From contig NC_091931.1 in NCBI RefSeq assembly GCF_041260155.1, positions 9,777,861 to 9,841,860 on the forward strand: 64,000 nucleotides of DNA, read 5' to 3'. Of the stretch, positions 12,379-24,654 are shown piece after piece. This stretch comes from Ptychodera flava. Its lineage: Eukaryota > Hemichordata > Enteropneusta > Ptychoderidae. The position numbers and the translations under genes are program-made. Positions within the stretch are counted from its first letter, which is position 1, and each line of letters begins with the position of its first letter. Below the pieces are notes generated by a model. It ran no database searches. It was not told the DNA's origin and saw only the letters and a list, made by a program, of their open reading frames with translations.

Positions 12379-12920
12379 GTAAGTTAATTCTACAGGATTG
12401 ACTGAACTTATAAATCACCGGCTCTAATAGTATTCAGACCCCTTCAAACGCAACTGAACGTTTAATTGCTGATTGGTACCAATTAATAAATATGACGAAA
12501 TAATGGATTACTTAGTTTAGATATAAAGGTCGTGCAAAAGATAGAGTATATTTGTTAGCCTCGAAGAGAGTAGACAGCTGAAGTTGAGCAACAAATTTAG
12601 ATTCGAAAATCGACACCAGTCGAAGCAAAAATGCTTATAGATTTTTGAGGAAAAGCCCCTATGTTGTAAAAATATAAAAAGATGTCAATTGCGACCGGGA
12701 TGCAAACAATCATAAAATGTTTTAATGAATCGTTTAGTGGTTCTAACACATACGTGTAATAAGGGATCAGTAGAAAGTGAATAATGAAAGCTACTTCAAT
12801 AGAGTTATACAAAAAAAAGAATACCGTTTCCACACGACATAAGAATGGCAGGATGGCCGATAGCTAGCTAATACTAGGGGTTATTACACGAAGTTTTGGC
12901 GATACCGCGTCTTATTCGAG

Positions 12921-12977
12921 TGATGTGTCCGTATTTTGACAAGTTGCGTAGCAACGAGTCAAAATACGGACACATCA
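12921..12977. repeat. Perfect hairpin, 20-bp arms
   Basis: TGATGTGTCCGTATTTTGAC and its exact reverse complement enclose a 17-bp loop that itself holds TTGC/GCAA. No target duplication is apparent. It is followed by two copies of GGTTATCAAT. It may be the tips of a deleted TIR element. Confidence 0.8.
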
Positions 12978-14836
12978 CGGTGGTTATCAATGGTTATCAA
13001 TGGTTATGACTGTTTTTCTACAGACAGTCCTAAATTAGCGGCGAAATCAACTTGAAATCGATCTTGTTTCCTCTAGGCTGTACTTATAAGAAGTTGGTTG
13101 CTAAGGAGTGATGACAACCATATCACTTCTTTATATTATTGCGCTATTGGGCCATTCCGCTTCAAACGAGGGTTTGTGGAGCACTTTTAAAGCAAATCAT
13201 TTAAATATTACGATGTCGACACAGGTTTTCACAATTTGAAGTAGATTTATTTTTAGTTTAAAATGACGGTGGGTGTAAAACATAGGCGGGAGTTTGTAAA
13301 ATGGATGTGTTTTCGTTTTTTTATACATAAGCTAATCCCTGCGTGAAAGTTATGAGGCCGCCAAAATCGGGTCAAAATACTCGCGCCACGCCAGCGCGCG
13401 TTCGATTTCAAACTCAATCGAGTATGAACAGCTGAGAGCATGGAGCAAGCAGCTCTGCAACATCTATGAATATGTCGTGGATATAATACCCTTACCAGTC
13501 AGTTTATCTCGAAGAATTATGTCATGTCCCCAGACGTCAAATATGCCGAATTTACCATCTTAGTTAGCGGATTGGGGAAAACATGGAGTGAGTACATGTA
13601 AGCTGTAGTGTCGTAACTCGTTCGTGATTTTGTTGCTGTGCGAATATAACTTTTCAAAGTATTTCCGTCGTCTGCTCGTATATTTTCGTTCCTGACTTGC
13701 CTAAGTAGAACTAAACTTCCTTTAAGAACATAAACGAAAGTTTGACTTTCCTTAGATATTTCATTGTATCTAAACCCCGCATCCAGTCGCACCGGTGCCA
13801 ACAGACACGATCATGACCTGCGAATCTCACTGACAGGTACAAATCGGAAATATGATGTGCACCTTCAACCTTGTCTGTCGCGAGTATTTTCAGTGCGGTT
13901 GGATTTTTTGTGGAATTTTTAAGTTTCCTTATATCATTCTCAATAATTTAAGATATTCTCAACAACCGCTTAATATCGAATTGTTTGTAGCTCCGCTAAA
14001 TAATCGTAGCTGAAGTACCTGCAAATATCTCAACGTTGGCTACTTTGGCCACCAAGCAATCCCACACCTTTATCTGCTTGTTTGTAGAAATAACCATTCG
14101 ATGGGAATTTATCGTGTTGAAAAATTGGTGCTAATATAACTTTAGACATATGAGTTGATGTTATTCGTAACTGGTGTTTTTTGACTGATTCTGAGTTAAA
14201 TGAATTCTGTTAGTTTTCTGCAATCTTACAATAGTATGTTATTTCGAGACAATTTGCTAGTTTGCTATGATCTAAATCATTATCTCTAGATCTCGAGATG
14301 GGTTTTTTATTTTCTCTAACAGAAAGATGTTATCACTTTTTAAATCCCGTATTTTAAAAATCTGTATTTTTTCTAATTAAATTGTAATTTTGTTACTAAG
14401 TTCCTATTCTGAATTTCATTGCAGCCGTTTCCTGTAACGTATTATAATGAGTTTTGGGACTACAGAGATTCATACTGACCAATTTAGTAGATAATTATAA
14501 TATGGTACTGGATTTAAGTAATGACATGTGTAAGTCGAGATCCAGCATATTTTAGATTATTTCCTTTATAATGACTCTCATGTTATTGCTGAGATGTAAT
14601 GATTTGCCTTTCTCTGTACGTAATCCTTTCTGATGTTACATTTCTGCACTTTCAAATGTCCTTAATACAACAGAATACCGTTTACAGAATATATTTTATA
14701 CACTACATTTCGATGGTATTTATTTCAATACAGTGGTATGTATTTTCTTTGTCGGACGTATAGCCTAAACGCTTGTGTCGTGAATAATATATATAGCGAG
14801 TTCTATCCATGCTGACGATATTCTGTTAATTTACAG
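12978..14836. other. RTK intron sequence, no other feature recognised
   Basis: The sequence is AT-rich with short frames only. At least one small phase-adjusting RTK exon may hide here; none could be supported. Confidence 0.35.
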
Positions 14837-14994
14837 GTTCACTGAACATTTACCTACCGGACACTACTCAATTTCTCGAACGATATGACTTGAAAGGTTT
14901 TGAATGCAGCAAGCTAAGTCAACTGACATGCAAGGATACCAAAAACAAGATCGATACAACAATGAAACCATTAACCGAATGCATGCTGCATAAG
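14837..14994 (+). CDS. RTK gene, ectodomain exon
   Basis: This 158-bp exon lies between TTAATTTACAG and GTAAAT. It begins with two bases completing a codon, then runs open for 52 codons (SLNIYLPDTTQFLERYDLKG, then Cys residues at FECSK, LTCKD and TECML) and ends in phase 0. Three Cys and no hydrophobic stretch fit an extracellular domain. The domain family is not recognised. Confidence 0.65.
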
Positions 14995-15287
14995 GTAAAT
15001 GACACATTAACGTACAGTTTGAAAGGAGGGTACTTCATTTGCATGCATAATTAGGGATTTATTTCAAATTCGAACAGCGCCCTCTAGCCAGTGAGTGACG
15101 GTTATGGCATTTTTCGCCACAATTTTATCCGCAGATATCTCAGCCTTAGTTTACCATCCGTCCTATTTCCAGTTAGCGGCTGAATTGTACACCTAGTGTT
15201 CGCCGATGAATTTTTGTTGGGTTTTATCGATTCGTTCTTGCGGTTTGCCTTATTTTCATGGTTTTCGAGCGATCGAAAATGCCGTTC

Positions 15288-15326
15288 ACTAAACCACGGT
15301 CCCTCCTGGAGGGACCGTGACTAAAC
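15288..15326. mobile_element. Excision-footprint-like palindrome, 25 bp, 7-bp TSD
   Basis: The insert 15295-15319 is CACGGTCCCTCC, a single T, and the exact reverse complement of the first 12 bases. It is flanked by perfect ACTAAAC (15288-15294 and 15320-15326). It equals the two TIR tips of the 29783-31288 element with everything between lost. Confidence 0.85.
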
Positions 15327-15604
15327 ACTGCCGCAAAAGCATATCCAAAGTCAAATTTCCATGAGAAGTAAGGAGGGGACGTATCTTGAGTAGGTTCATA
15401 CGATCTGAAAAAATCTCAGTGGCTTAAGCTTCCGTTTTTGAAACACATCTCGTTGAAGTTGACTATGCAGCGACATTTATGTGTTAAATCTAACATGGCG
15501 ACCAGCGTGTACAGCGTGGGAGTGTACACGTAGACTCTTTCAGCTCTTTCTCGGTCCTCACCGGCTAATTTTATTCTCCACAGTTTCATCACAGTGTTCA
15601 GCTG

Positions 15605-15718
15605 CGTCAAGTGGTAGCCCTGCGTACGATGGTGTGTGTTCCCGGCGTTATACGGCCTCTCATCCATGTAACGCCAGGAACACACAGCGTCGTACGCAGG
15701 GCCGGCTACGTCAAGTGG
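15605..15718. mobile_element. MULE-like foldback element with 10-bp TSD
   Basis: The element is 15615-15708 (94 bp), starting TAGCCCTGCGTACGATG and ending CGTCGTACGCAGGGCCGGCTA. Its arms pair over about 35 bp. The flanks CGTCAAGTGG (15605-15614 and 15709-15718) are perfect 10-bp duplications. It is related to the element at 8530 by TAGCCCT ends and TSD length. Confidence 0.85.
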
Positions 15719-18513
15719 CAGTATACGAATTAAAATCAACAGTCAGTGGTTAGTACCGCACTTATGGGTTCAAACTTAAACTGGGTTCGATGTTAAGTGA
15801 TAACAGGAGAAATAAAGATAATGCTAATTACAAGTCGTATTATGACATTGTAGTCGCCAAGGCCAAGTCAAGTGTGGTATGATTATAATTATTGCATAGT
15901 CTGTGGATTCGAGAGACAGTTCAAGTGATTCAACTATGCACAGCGTTGTTTGTGAATGACTTGGCCGATCAGTTTCTCTTTTCCTTTACAAATTACATGC
16001 AATATTCACTTTATCTGAGTACAGCCACAAGTTGAGGTTATGCAACATCTGTTGTCAATTAGATCATGAAAAACCATTATAAATATTTAGGATTTTGATC
16101 CCATTTTAAAATACATGTTGCATGTATCAGATATTGTAGAGTACAATAACAAATGTGTTCTAGAGAGACAAATAATTTGGAGGTTAGGGTTGCCAAGCAT
16201 TTATAGTAAGTTGTATGGGGTCACATGGGTATGTAACCTGACCCTGTGATTAGTAAATTTGGTTATGCATCTTGAAGGTCTGCAGTTTGGATATTTGGAG
16301 ATACCTTGAATTTAGTCAGCATTGTTATTCCAGTAATTCTGTATAATTGCTTTTCATGGCTAAGGATCTGAGTTAAAAAAACACTACTAGGTCATATTGC
16401 AGTATCTTAATATATTTCACAACACCATGAACATGTATAACAATATAAGTACTAACACTTTCAAAAAAATCCTCTTGCAGTAAATATTTCTCTATCTTGT
16501 TTTGTAGTACATTATAGAGCTACATGGACAGTCCTGTTGAGTAACTTTCAGTGATATGCTGCTGAACTGTCTTTGATATTAACCTAAGAACAAATGCTTT
16601 CATTGCACTGTGAACAAAATATAATAATGATGCTAAAGCAAGAACAAAACCAAAACAAAACCCTCATACAAACTAGGTTTTTGGAGGAAATAGTTTGCCA
16701 AAAACAAGAGTAAAATCAAAACAACGTGAAAAGCAGTCTATAAGCTTGACTACATAAACTTTATAATGCAAGCGTTCATGACCTATACCTGCCTGAACTC
16801 TGATCACGTTGATCAATCATTTTATTGAATTACACTCACTTTGGTTTATTTTGCCGTTCAAAGTTCCGATACAAGTGGTGTCGTCGTAATGGACCCACTT
16901 TCGCCGGTAGTAAGCCGGCAGCTATCCGTGACGGGGTTGACCTTTGACCCGCATAGCGACGCACGCTACCCCCGCCGACAGATAGCTGTGTTTCCACAGC
17001 TAGATCGTAGCTAGCTCTGACCTCTGACATTTAAGGACAATCAACTTCCTGCTGTACGCACGCGCAACAAAGGGTCACCGGGTCAAAACGATACTACGAG
17101 TGCGCATAATATATCTCTAGGAGAGAACACGAATTGCTATAGTATAGTAGTAGACACCCGTCGTACTGACTAGCAGTGCTGTTTCGTTTATTAATGATTT
17201 TTCCGTTTTCGCATTCTAGTAGCCAGCAAGCATACAAAAACTGGGGGAAATAACATCGACCGCACAAAATCTCCGTGGATACATACGGCTACCCTGTATC
17301 CCGCACACGAGTACGCGAATATACATGCGGCTGGAATGATAGCCGTTAAACAGCTAGCAGCTGTGCGCTGCGGCCGTCTCTGCTAGCATTACCGTGCGTG
17401 CTCGAACTTGACTGGCTCATTTTATAACTCATGTAACTAGTGAAAAGTTTGGGTTTTTTTAAATCTTGATGGTCATAATGCGACATTAATTAAATACTTT
17501 GTTTATATATAACATCAGTGACCCGATTAGAGGAGTAAACTTTGAAAAAATGGAAGATCAATCGTGTAACGCCCGTGTGTACGACCAGTACTAGTGGTTT
17601 GGAGTGTACGTAGCATACCGGGTGTTCTTATATTCATAGACCCTCGAGATATACGTATACAGCGGTATGGTAACTGGATGCCAACATTCAACACTGCCGC
17701 AAATACATGTCCATGGTCACACGGTCATAAATGAAAATTTCACCAAATGTTGATAATTGTTAAATGAATATTTTCTGATATTTTCGGCTTGGCTTAAGGC
17801 CTCTAAGGTCATTATCGAGCTGTTTTACGAAAACGGTGAAGTTTACTTCCGCATTTGGCGGGTCGACCTCGCCACACACTTTGTAGCGATTTAAATAAAA
17901 TCTACCAAACTTTTGTGAGTTTACTATAAGAAAATAGATCATTAATATATATGCTACAAGTGAAAGCAAAAATTATGGTTCTAGCTATTGTACGTTTTGC
18001 TGCACGTCGATATTTAAAGACCACCCTTTCGCCGTATTTTATCCTGCACTGCAGTGGCGGTCAGCGTAAACAAAAACGAGGCTCTACAACATGAACTTTT
18101 ATGCAAATTTCATCGGCTCCTTTCAGACTGGTATGCAAATGATATGTCAAATGCGCCGACTAAAACACGGAGACTAAAACTTAAGCACGTCACGCATAGT
18201 TTTGATGTGCTTATCACATCGTCAATCAATGAACGTTGATACCACACAACCCTACAATGTCAACCTTATCGCTTTAAGCAAGTTAAAGTAAATTATATTG
18301 ATATATTTTATACGTATCATATTCCACTAAACATCATGAACACCGCGACCTCAACAAAATGAGATATTGATTCGAAGCAGTTTATTTTCTCTTTGTCATA
18401 GAATCTGATTAAATATATTAATCAGCAACACGATAAGGTTTCTGAACTTCACACAATTACACACTCTACTCATATATGAAATTTGGTATAACAATTGCAC
18501 CATTTTTGCACAG
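15719..18513. other. RTK intron sequence, no other feature recognised
   Basis: I see no exon, repeat terminus or RNA gene. The stretch at about 16840-17400 is more GC-rich than its surroundings but holds only broken short frames. Confidence 0.35.
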
Positions 18514-18682
18514 AATAGCGATAAATTGCCAGAGACGATCTTCAAGGTTTTGAAGTATCACAGAATGTATGCGCAGGTGTGTATGTGCACCATAGCATAC
18601 GACTCATTCCTTATCTCTGAGCTTAGGCCACTTGAATGTCCGTTTGGAGAGGGAGCAGTTACTTTTCAAGCGAAATCTTTGG
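18514..18682 (+). CDS. RTK gene, ectodomain exon before EGF 1
   Basis: This 169-bp exon has acceptor TTTTTGCACAG and strong donor GTAAGT. It starts in phase 0, matching the exon ending at 14994. It encodes NSDKLPETIFKVLKYHRMYA, then CMCTIAYDSF and LECPFGEGAVTFQAKSL, and ends in phase 1, as the following EGF exon requires. The Cys-rich end leads into the EGF module. Confidence 0.75.
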
Positions 18683-19033
18683 GTAAGTGTGCAGTGTGAG
18701 TAGCTGTTTGTAATAAAAGCTAACGATATTCACAATCTATGTGCTAAGCAATCATATGCATTTTGTTTAGAAATGTCATCATGATTTCTATGACCTGTAT
18801 ACGTCAAAAATCTAATCAACACTGGACTTGGCGGATGAACTTCCTGGCATTAGCCTGGTTCTGTTGCCCATTGATGTGTTTATGAAAAATAAAAACAGGC
18901 CACGTTCTCTCTGCCGTTATAGTTCACCATAACAGATACTGTAACAATCTAAAGAAATCGCACTTTTGAATGGTTTAAATCCTTCATCAATACCAGGCCG
19001 GCTGATTATATGCTCGTGTATTTCTATGCCTAG

Positions 19034-19162
19034 GATGTTCAGATGGAAAATATGGTGGTCTCTGTCAATTTGATTGCGTTTGTAAAAATTGGGCTACATG
19101 CCACACATTCAACGGCGCTTGTAAGTGTCAAGCTGGTTAGAAAGGAGTCGCTTGTGACATTG
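19034..19162 (+). CDS. RTK gene, EGF-like exon 1 with in-frame TAG
   Basis: This 129-bp phase 1-1 exon is flanked by TATGCCTAG and GTAAGT. It reads an EGF-like module: GCSDGKYGGLCQFDCVCKNW, then ATCHTFNGACKCQAG, a stop, then KGVACDI. All cysteines of the fold are present. The stop TAG (19138-19140) occupies the Trp of the 'C-C--GW-G--C' signature that EGF 2 of this gene has intact (CMCSSGWKGRHC). A single TGG-to-TAG change explains it. Possible explanations are a nonsense allele, a pseudogene, a sequencing error, or UAG-to-UIG (Trp) editing of the transcript. Only the last three are consistent with the open kinase exons without invoking very recent loss. Confidence 0.85.
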
Positions 19163-19725
19163 GTAAGTGCTTAACACTGTAATGTTAGACCGATTACATT
19201 CATAACAAGGGCAACAAAGCGAAATCTTTAATTTGTAATCCCATTCAATCATGCCGGAAAATGCCGAGAGAGTTTGACCGGTTAAGAAGGGCTTGACTAC
19301 GCAGTTTCTGCGTAGTGAAGCTTCATTACGTATTCATGGTGACCCCTGGCCAGCTGTCAATAACTTTGGGGGCTTTTGTCTTTTGGCCTGCTTTGCATAT
19401 GCGTCGTTGGACACGACCTGCCAATCACCCAGGTAGTCAATTAAACTATTAGTTGACTGTTTACCGACCCAATTAACACTATCCAGCAGTATTCAGTCAT
19501 ATTTTAATCGCGTGGCCCGGGTGGGCACAACGTAGGAACGCGTGTATTTCTATGTGTACGTTTCACTTGTGGTGTTGTTTGTACCATGGAGGTAGGAATG
19601 TTTGTACCATCGTGCGTTTGAAGTAAGCTTACTTGTTTCACCTACAGCATTACCTTTAAGGTGACAGGCTAACTATTAATGTTCAGTATCATTGCACCGA
19701 GTTCTGCCCACGGCGAAAACCACCT

Positions 19726-19765
19726 GTTTTGCCACGGTCCCTCTGTGGAGGGACCGTGGTTTTGC
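19726..19765. mobile_element. Excision-footprint-like palindrome, 26 bp, 7-bp TSD
   Basis: The insert 19733-19758 (CACGGTCCCTCT, then GTGGAGGGACCGTG) is bracketed by perfect GTTTTGC at 19726-19732 and 19759-19765. Read on the other strand the target is GCAAAAC, matching the AAC-ending targets of the other copies. It is nested in the 2.9-kb TIR element. Confidence 0.85.
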
Positions 19766-19862
19766 CTACTAATTACTGCCCGTCGCTGCCCGTCCTGAAT
19801 GTAGCCTATCTATAGCTACAGTAATCAGTCAATATATAATACCCCGCGCCTTATAATTTTTA

Positions 19863-19905
19863 TATAAACCACAGTCTCTCTATCCACGAGGGACTGTGTA
19901 TAAAC
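19863..19905. mobile_element. Excision-footprint-like palindrome, 29 bp, 7-bp TSD
   Basis: The insert 19870-19898 begins CACAGTCTCTCTATCC and ends ACGAGGGACTGTG. The flanks are perfect TATAAAC (19863-19869 and 19899-19905). This is a diverged copy of the same tip-to-tip structure, only about 100 bp from the preceding one. Confidence 0.8.
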
Positions 19906-22179
19906 TTATAAAATCATAGTCCGTGCCGTAAAATTGTTGACTTTCGATGCGATATAGAGATTGATCGTTGAATCGCACCGGCGCATCCATATTTACTTGC
20001 CCCATAAGCTTACTACTCTGTAAAGGGTGGGTAGATGGAATTCCTGGGCCAAAAATGAACACCGGGGCGAAACTTTTTGTGAACCCATGTGAAAACATAA
20101 ATCATTTATCAGTTTTGATATATACTCCTAAATTGTAAGTTTGATCAAGGAGGTACCTCCATGGTTTGATCAAAATCGAGACCACATTCAAGGGCTATGC
20201 AGAGTGTCCATGTACGCACACACAGTGACAAGAAGGCGGCAAACACCTACTTACCAAGCACATCGAATCGGCGAAAAGAAGCATAAAAAAGCTATAGGCT
20301 CATCGCCAAAACAAACGCGCCAAGCGCTAACAAAAACCCATACCAAGCGGCCCTTTTCAGGGCCACCAAACACTCCAAAAAGAGAACTACCCCCCAAAAA
20401 ACCCATAAAATGACATAGAACACACAAACACTTAAAAGAAATAACAAAAATCGTACACATAAAAATAACGTGACAGAAAAAATGGCTGTGGAAATAAATC
20501 AGCTATTTCCAAAGAAAAGCCGACAACAACATGAAATTCAACAACAACCTATCATCGCTCAAACTATGAAACTCCGAAAAATAGTACTAGGCAAAGGCCT
20601 TAAAATTAATTCGGACGCCAACAAAACCAAACAGAATAAAACCACCTCAGGATTTCAACAAATAAAGTCGTAAAATGTGACTACGCTACATCGTGAGACA
20701 CAAACAATCGCAACAACACAAATTCAAAGAAAAGTCAAATTGGGCTCCACAAACAACAAACACCAAAAACTTGAAAGCTATCTGAAGCTGCTAAACTCGC
20801 ACTTCTAGAGATACCCTTTCAAACAAGGAAACAAAACATGTCGCGTGCTAAAAGAATCGCGATAAACCAGCTTGCAAACAATAGACAAGTTTCGGAAAAA
20901 AAAACCCTCGACAAGGGTCGGGTTTTCGTCATTGTCAACACAAACGATTACGTACTCGAATGCGAAAGGCAATTACGCAACACTCAGTATTATACACAAC
21001 AAGCCAGAACAAACAGTAAACAAAGTAAACGAACTATGAATCAAAATGTACGAGAACAAGCACATCAACCAGGATACTTGTGAGTATCTTGATCCAATAA
21101 ACATAAAATCCGTACCCCCAGTGGTACTTATTGCCTAAAAATTCACAAACCTCCGCAAAATCTAAAAGACACACCAGTCAAAACAAAATTTACCGAAGTA
21201 AAGAAACATAGAACAAACAAACCGAACCACCAAACGGACTCACAACGTGACCAAAAATTAATATACTTGCCTCGCTAATCGAAAAGCAAGACCACTAAAA
21301 TGCATTAAAATAAATTTTCACAAACACAAACTAAGGAAAGAATCTACACCGCGACTGATGAGAAACCACAACCGGGTTTCGAAACGCAAGCGTCAAAGGG
21401 CGACTCTATCAAATTTTGTAACAACATAGGTCCGGCTGCGTCTCGCCATAAGCTTTCCCCACACAAACAAAACATTACCGTACACACTAATCCAAACTTC
21501 TCTACAAATATCCAAAGCGAAACAAACATTTTTATTAACACACACAATCGGATAAGAATGTAGGAACACATTTTCGAAACGAATCAAACACAAACTCGAC
21601 ACAAAAACATTTAGGATAGTTAGATGGGGAGCCTCTTTCACATTTTTTACATCTCGCTATACTGTCTATGATTCTAAAAATAAAGTCATCTGCCACTTTT
21701 TCTGTATACGCGGTTTGGCAAAACTCATCTCTTCAATCGAAAGTCGGGCGATTTCATGGTTCTTTGGGGTACGTCGAGCTTAAGGAATGTGGTTATATTC
21801 GCGATGTTTTATTCGAAATTATTTATTTCTTCTAGGGCAAATGCACGTAATTCATGCTGTTGGAAATACTGGCCGCTCATAAACAAGACAATAAACTCGA
21901 TATCTGTGCATCTTTACTTTTATTGTCAAAGTACCATCGACACCCAAAAAAAACCAAATGGTTCAGTCCACGCGTGGGTTCAGTCCAGGTATTTGCAACG
22001 CCAGTCACCTAGGCGACGGTAATCCGCACCACTTATCACCATCGGGAAGGTACTCCTCCCCCTATACCACTGGCGATCCCACCCTCAAGGCACTGCGTCA
22101 TTCGACCAAGCATTGTTATTGTAATTTTCTGCATAAAATTAACAGCGAGGTCAACCGGTCAAACTCTCTCGGCATTTTC

Positions 22180-23499
22180 TCTCATGTGTTTTTGAGATGA
22201 GTGAACCCGTTGACTATATAACCCTAAACTTTCTTCTGCAAACTCATTGAAAGAGGCTCGGTATGTCATATGTTTGAAATAGTTTATTTTGAAATTAGTT
22301 TAAATGGCCCACAGAAAGCAATTTTTTGTATTGTTTCGTGTTCAAAATGACTATTACGCGTCAACAAAATACTGCAACAAACTAACAATAAATCTATTGA
22401 GCGAACGGTATACCGAAAGATATTGTGCAGCGATAGTGCAAATATAAAGTGGACTATTGAAAACATCGCGAATTGTACCTGTCAAACGTTTATTTTGTCG
22501 ATTGTTTGTCTATTTCATACTGTATCAGCATTGGAGAGAAACACATCCTGTTTTAATTAGTCAAAGGTGCTCTAATTTGCAGGATTGCTGTTTTGCCCCA
22601 GCGTGCGTCTGTGTCGACATCTATGCATCTCCATGACTGATAAAGTTGAATAAACTTACGGCCGAAGTTGTGAGAACTTTGTGTCCGCTTTGTTCATTTA
22701 AGGAGATAGATATGATAAGTCTTTTGGAGACTTATGAATCCGTTGAGATATGTAATATCTCAAGATTTATCACACCAAATTCCATGTGACTTTGGAATTA
22801 TCGTAAAAACGATAATACTATTTGATGGTCTGTTTCTCCGATCGGTAGATCATTTTCATATTTTGTTTGAAACTGTGCAACGTATGAAAAGTGTGTACAC
22901 TTTGTTCGATGGACGTTTTTACTTGATACTTACGTAAAAGTATCCCGAAGTTTGAAAATTTGTCAAAAGGTGTTTCCCGTATTTAGTTTTTATATCACGC
23001 CATATATATATGAATACGGAAAATACCAGATTCCATCAGAATTCTGAAGTAACATTGAATGACTTGCCAAATAACTTGAAAATATGTACCAGTATAATAT
23101 GCATTTTTCAAGGTTGGATAAATCGATCGTTTCATATATCAAGACTGCCTTCACTGAATTTTCTAAAACGTTAGAGTCGCAACTGTTACATAAATGTTTC
23201 GCAATGCCTTAACATTTATGATTTACATATCCATATATTTATATCAGTTACGTATAGTCACTGTACTTGTCATTAGTATTAGAACCTTTTATATATAATT
23301 GACAACCTGAGTCTCATTTTAATCGTTATGTCGCCATTCGATACTCTGTATGAATTGCATGGGTAGTTTCCGTCTCCATTATTTCATGTCAGTGTTTATG
23401 GTTAGGCTCCTCAGTTCTACCAACCAACCATTAACAATGTGTTTAAATTAACTCTGCTAATGCCACCTGCTTTAACTTTTATATCATTTGCCATTTCAG
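22180..23499. other. RTK intron sequence, no other feature recognised
   Basis: It is AT-rich with no recognisable repeat. It contains the branch/pyrimidine region preceding the Ig acceptor (CCATTTCAG, ending 23499). Confidence 0.4.
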
Positions 23500-23699
23500 T
23501 TGACCCGTGCGTTGAATTATCCGAAGGTGACAACCGCAGTCTACGGTTCTCTGTATGTATTGAATTGCTTTACTCATAATGTTAAACTGACTGAAGGGGG
23601 CGAGAATCAATGGAGATTCCAGTGGTTTATTAACGATGTCTTACTGGACACTCAAAGCGATGGGGTATTTGTCAGAGAAGACAACACAGTGAAAAATAG
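23500..23699 (+). CDS. RTK gene, Ig-like domain exon 1
   Basis: The exon lies between CCATTTCAG and GTAAGA. The main frame reads PKVTTAVYGSLYVLNCFTHN (strands with the first Ig Cys), then WRFQWFINDVLLDTQSDGVF (the Ig Trp) and ends in phase 2, joining the next exon exactly. At the 5' end there is a conflict. EGF exon 1 ends in phase 1, and phase 1 entry gives VDPCVELSEGDN, a plausible EGF-Ig linker, but hits TAA downstream. A one-base lesion near 23515-23535 or a missed small exon would explain this. Confidence 0.8.
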
Positions 23700-24132
23700 G
23701 TAAGATAAATTGTGCACTACGTGCAACATAAAGGAACTTAAGAAACTACATGTCATCACCAGAAACTATGTCCCAATACTGCTTGTGTGCACCATGTCCC
23801 AAGAATGTTCATGTGTGCGAATATATAGTATCTTTACTCTGTAGACGTAGCTGTAGTTTTACTGTTGACTTAAAAACTGCTCTGCAAATTATCACTATGA
23901 TTAAACTGCCTGTTTGTGAAAGATATGTTGCATTCTGGTTTGCTGACATTGCGAGACATATGACTGACCTCAGTGTAACTTGCCTATTTTATCTAATATA
24001 TTTTGACAATGATGGATGATATTTAGATAAGTCATACAATGCGATGTTACGACTATATTTGCAGCGTAAGGAATGTCATACTGTTATTACTGTACAGTTT
24101 ACATACATTTGTAATGAGCTTTCTTTTCTCAG

Positions 24133-24248
24133 TCATTGTACCCTTAAGATGCGACATTTATGGACAAACCTCACTGGGAAGTATGAATGTCGTGTTCGTG
24201 ATCAGTATGGTATCGAATATTCCGACGCTGGATACGTGCATATATCAG
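24133..24248 (+). CDS. RTK gene, Ig-like domain exon 2
   Basis: This 116-bp exon has acceptor TTTTCTCAG and donor GTTAGG. Completing the AG of the previous exon, it reads SHCTLKMRHLWTNLTGKYEC, then RVRDQYGIEYSDAGYVHIS. 'LTGKYECRV' is the canonical D-x-G/A-x-Y-x-C strand F with the second Ig Cys (Asp replaced by Asn/Leu context). It ends in phase 1, as EGF exon 2 needs. Confidence 0.85.
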
Positions 24249-24654
24249 GTTAGGATAGTTTGATTTAATGTTGTAAGATTGCATTTGAAGATGTTATTAT
24301 TGTTTTTATTCCTGGTATGAATTATTAATATATTCATAGGCATCGAACACAAACCTCATCGGTTTACAATATACAGGCACAAAAAATTGAAATTATGCAA
24401 ATTATGTTCATTTATCAAAATGGAAAGGTACAAACAAAACTTAAGTAGCTCTTAAAATATATTGAACCTGTCAGTGAAGAAGACTTAATCACTATGCTTG
24501 AGTATTAGGTACATATTTTTAGCCTATGAATCATCGACAAATACTAGCCTTTTCAAAACTCCTAGTATAAGTTATTCGTTATTTTCATTGTTCCATAAGA
24601 TGAACCGTTATATTATTCATATTTGACAAGACTCTCTTTAGCCCCCATCCACGT

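Larger units (their letters stand above)
19257..22179. mobile_element. 2.9-kb non-autonomous element with terminal inverted repeats
   Basis: GAAAATGCCGAGAGAGTTTG then ACCGGTT at the left (19257-19283) returns as an exact inverted copy at the right end (about 22153-22179). CATG lies four bases outside on both sides. The interior is A-rich on the + strand (20.1-21.6 kb) with no coding frame I recognise and carries two of the 7-bp-TSD micro-palindromes. The superfamily is unknown; the target duplication is ambiguous because CATG is itself palindromic. Confidence 0.65.

Noticed and set aside
20141-21641. Several 60-90-codon frames in the A-rich stretch
   Set aside because: Low-complexity Lys/Thr/Asn-rich or Cys/Phe/Val-rich translations inside a TIR-bounded repeat; no domain.
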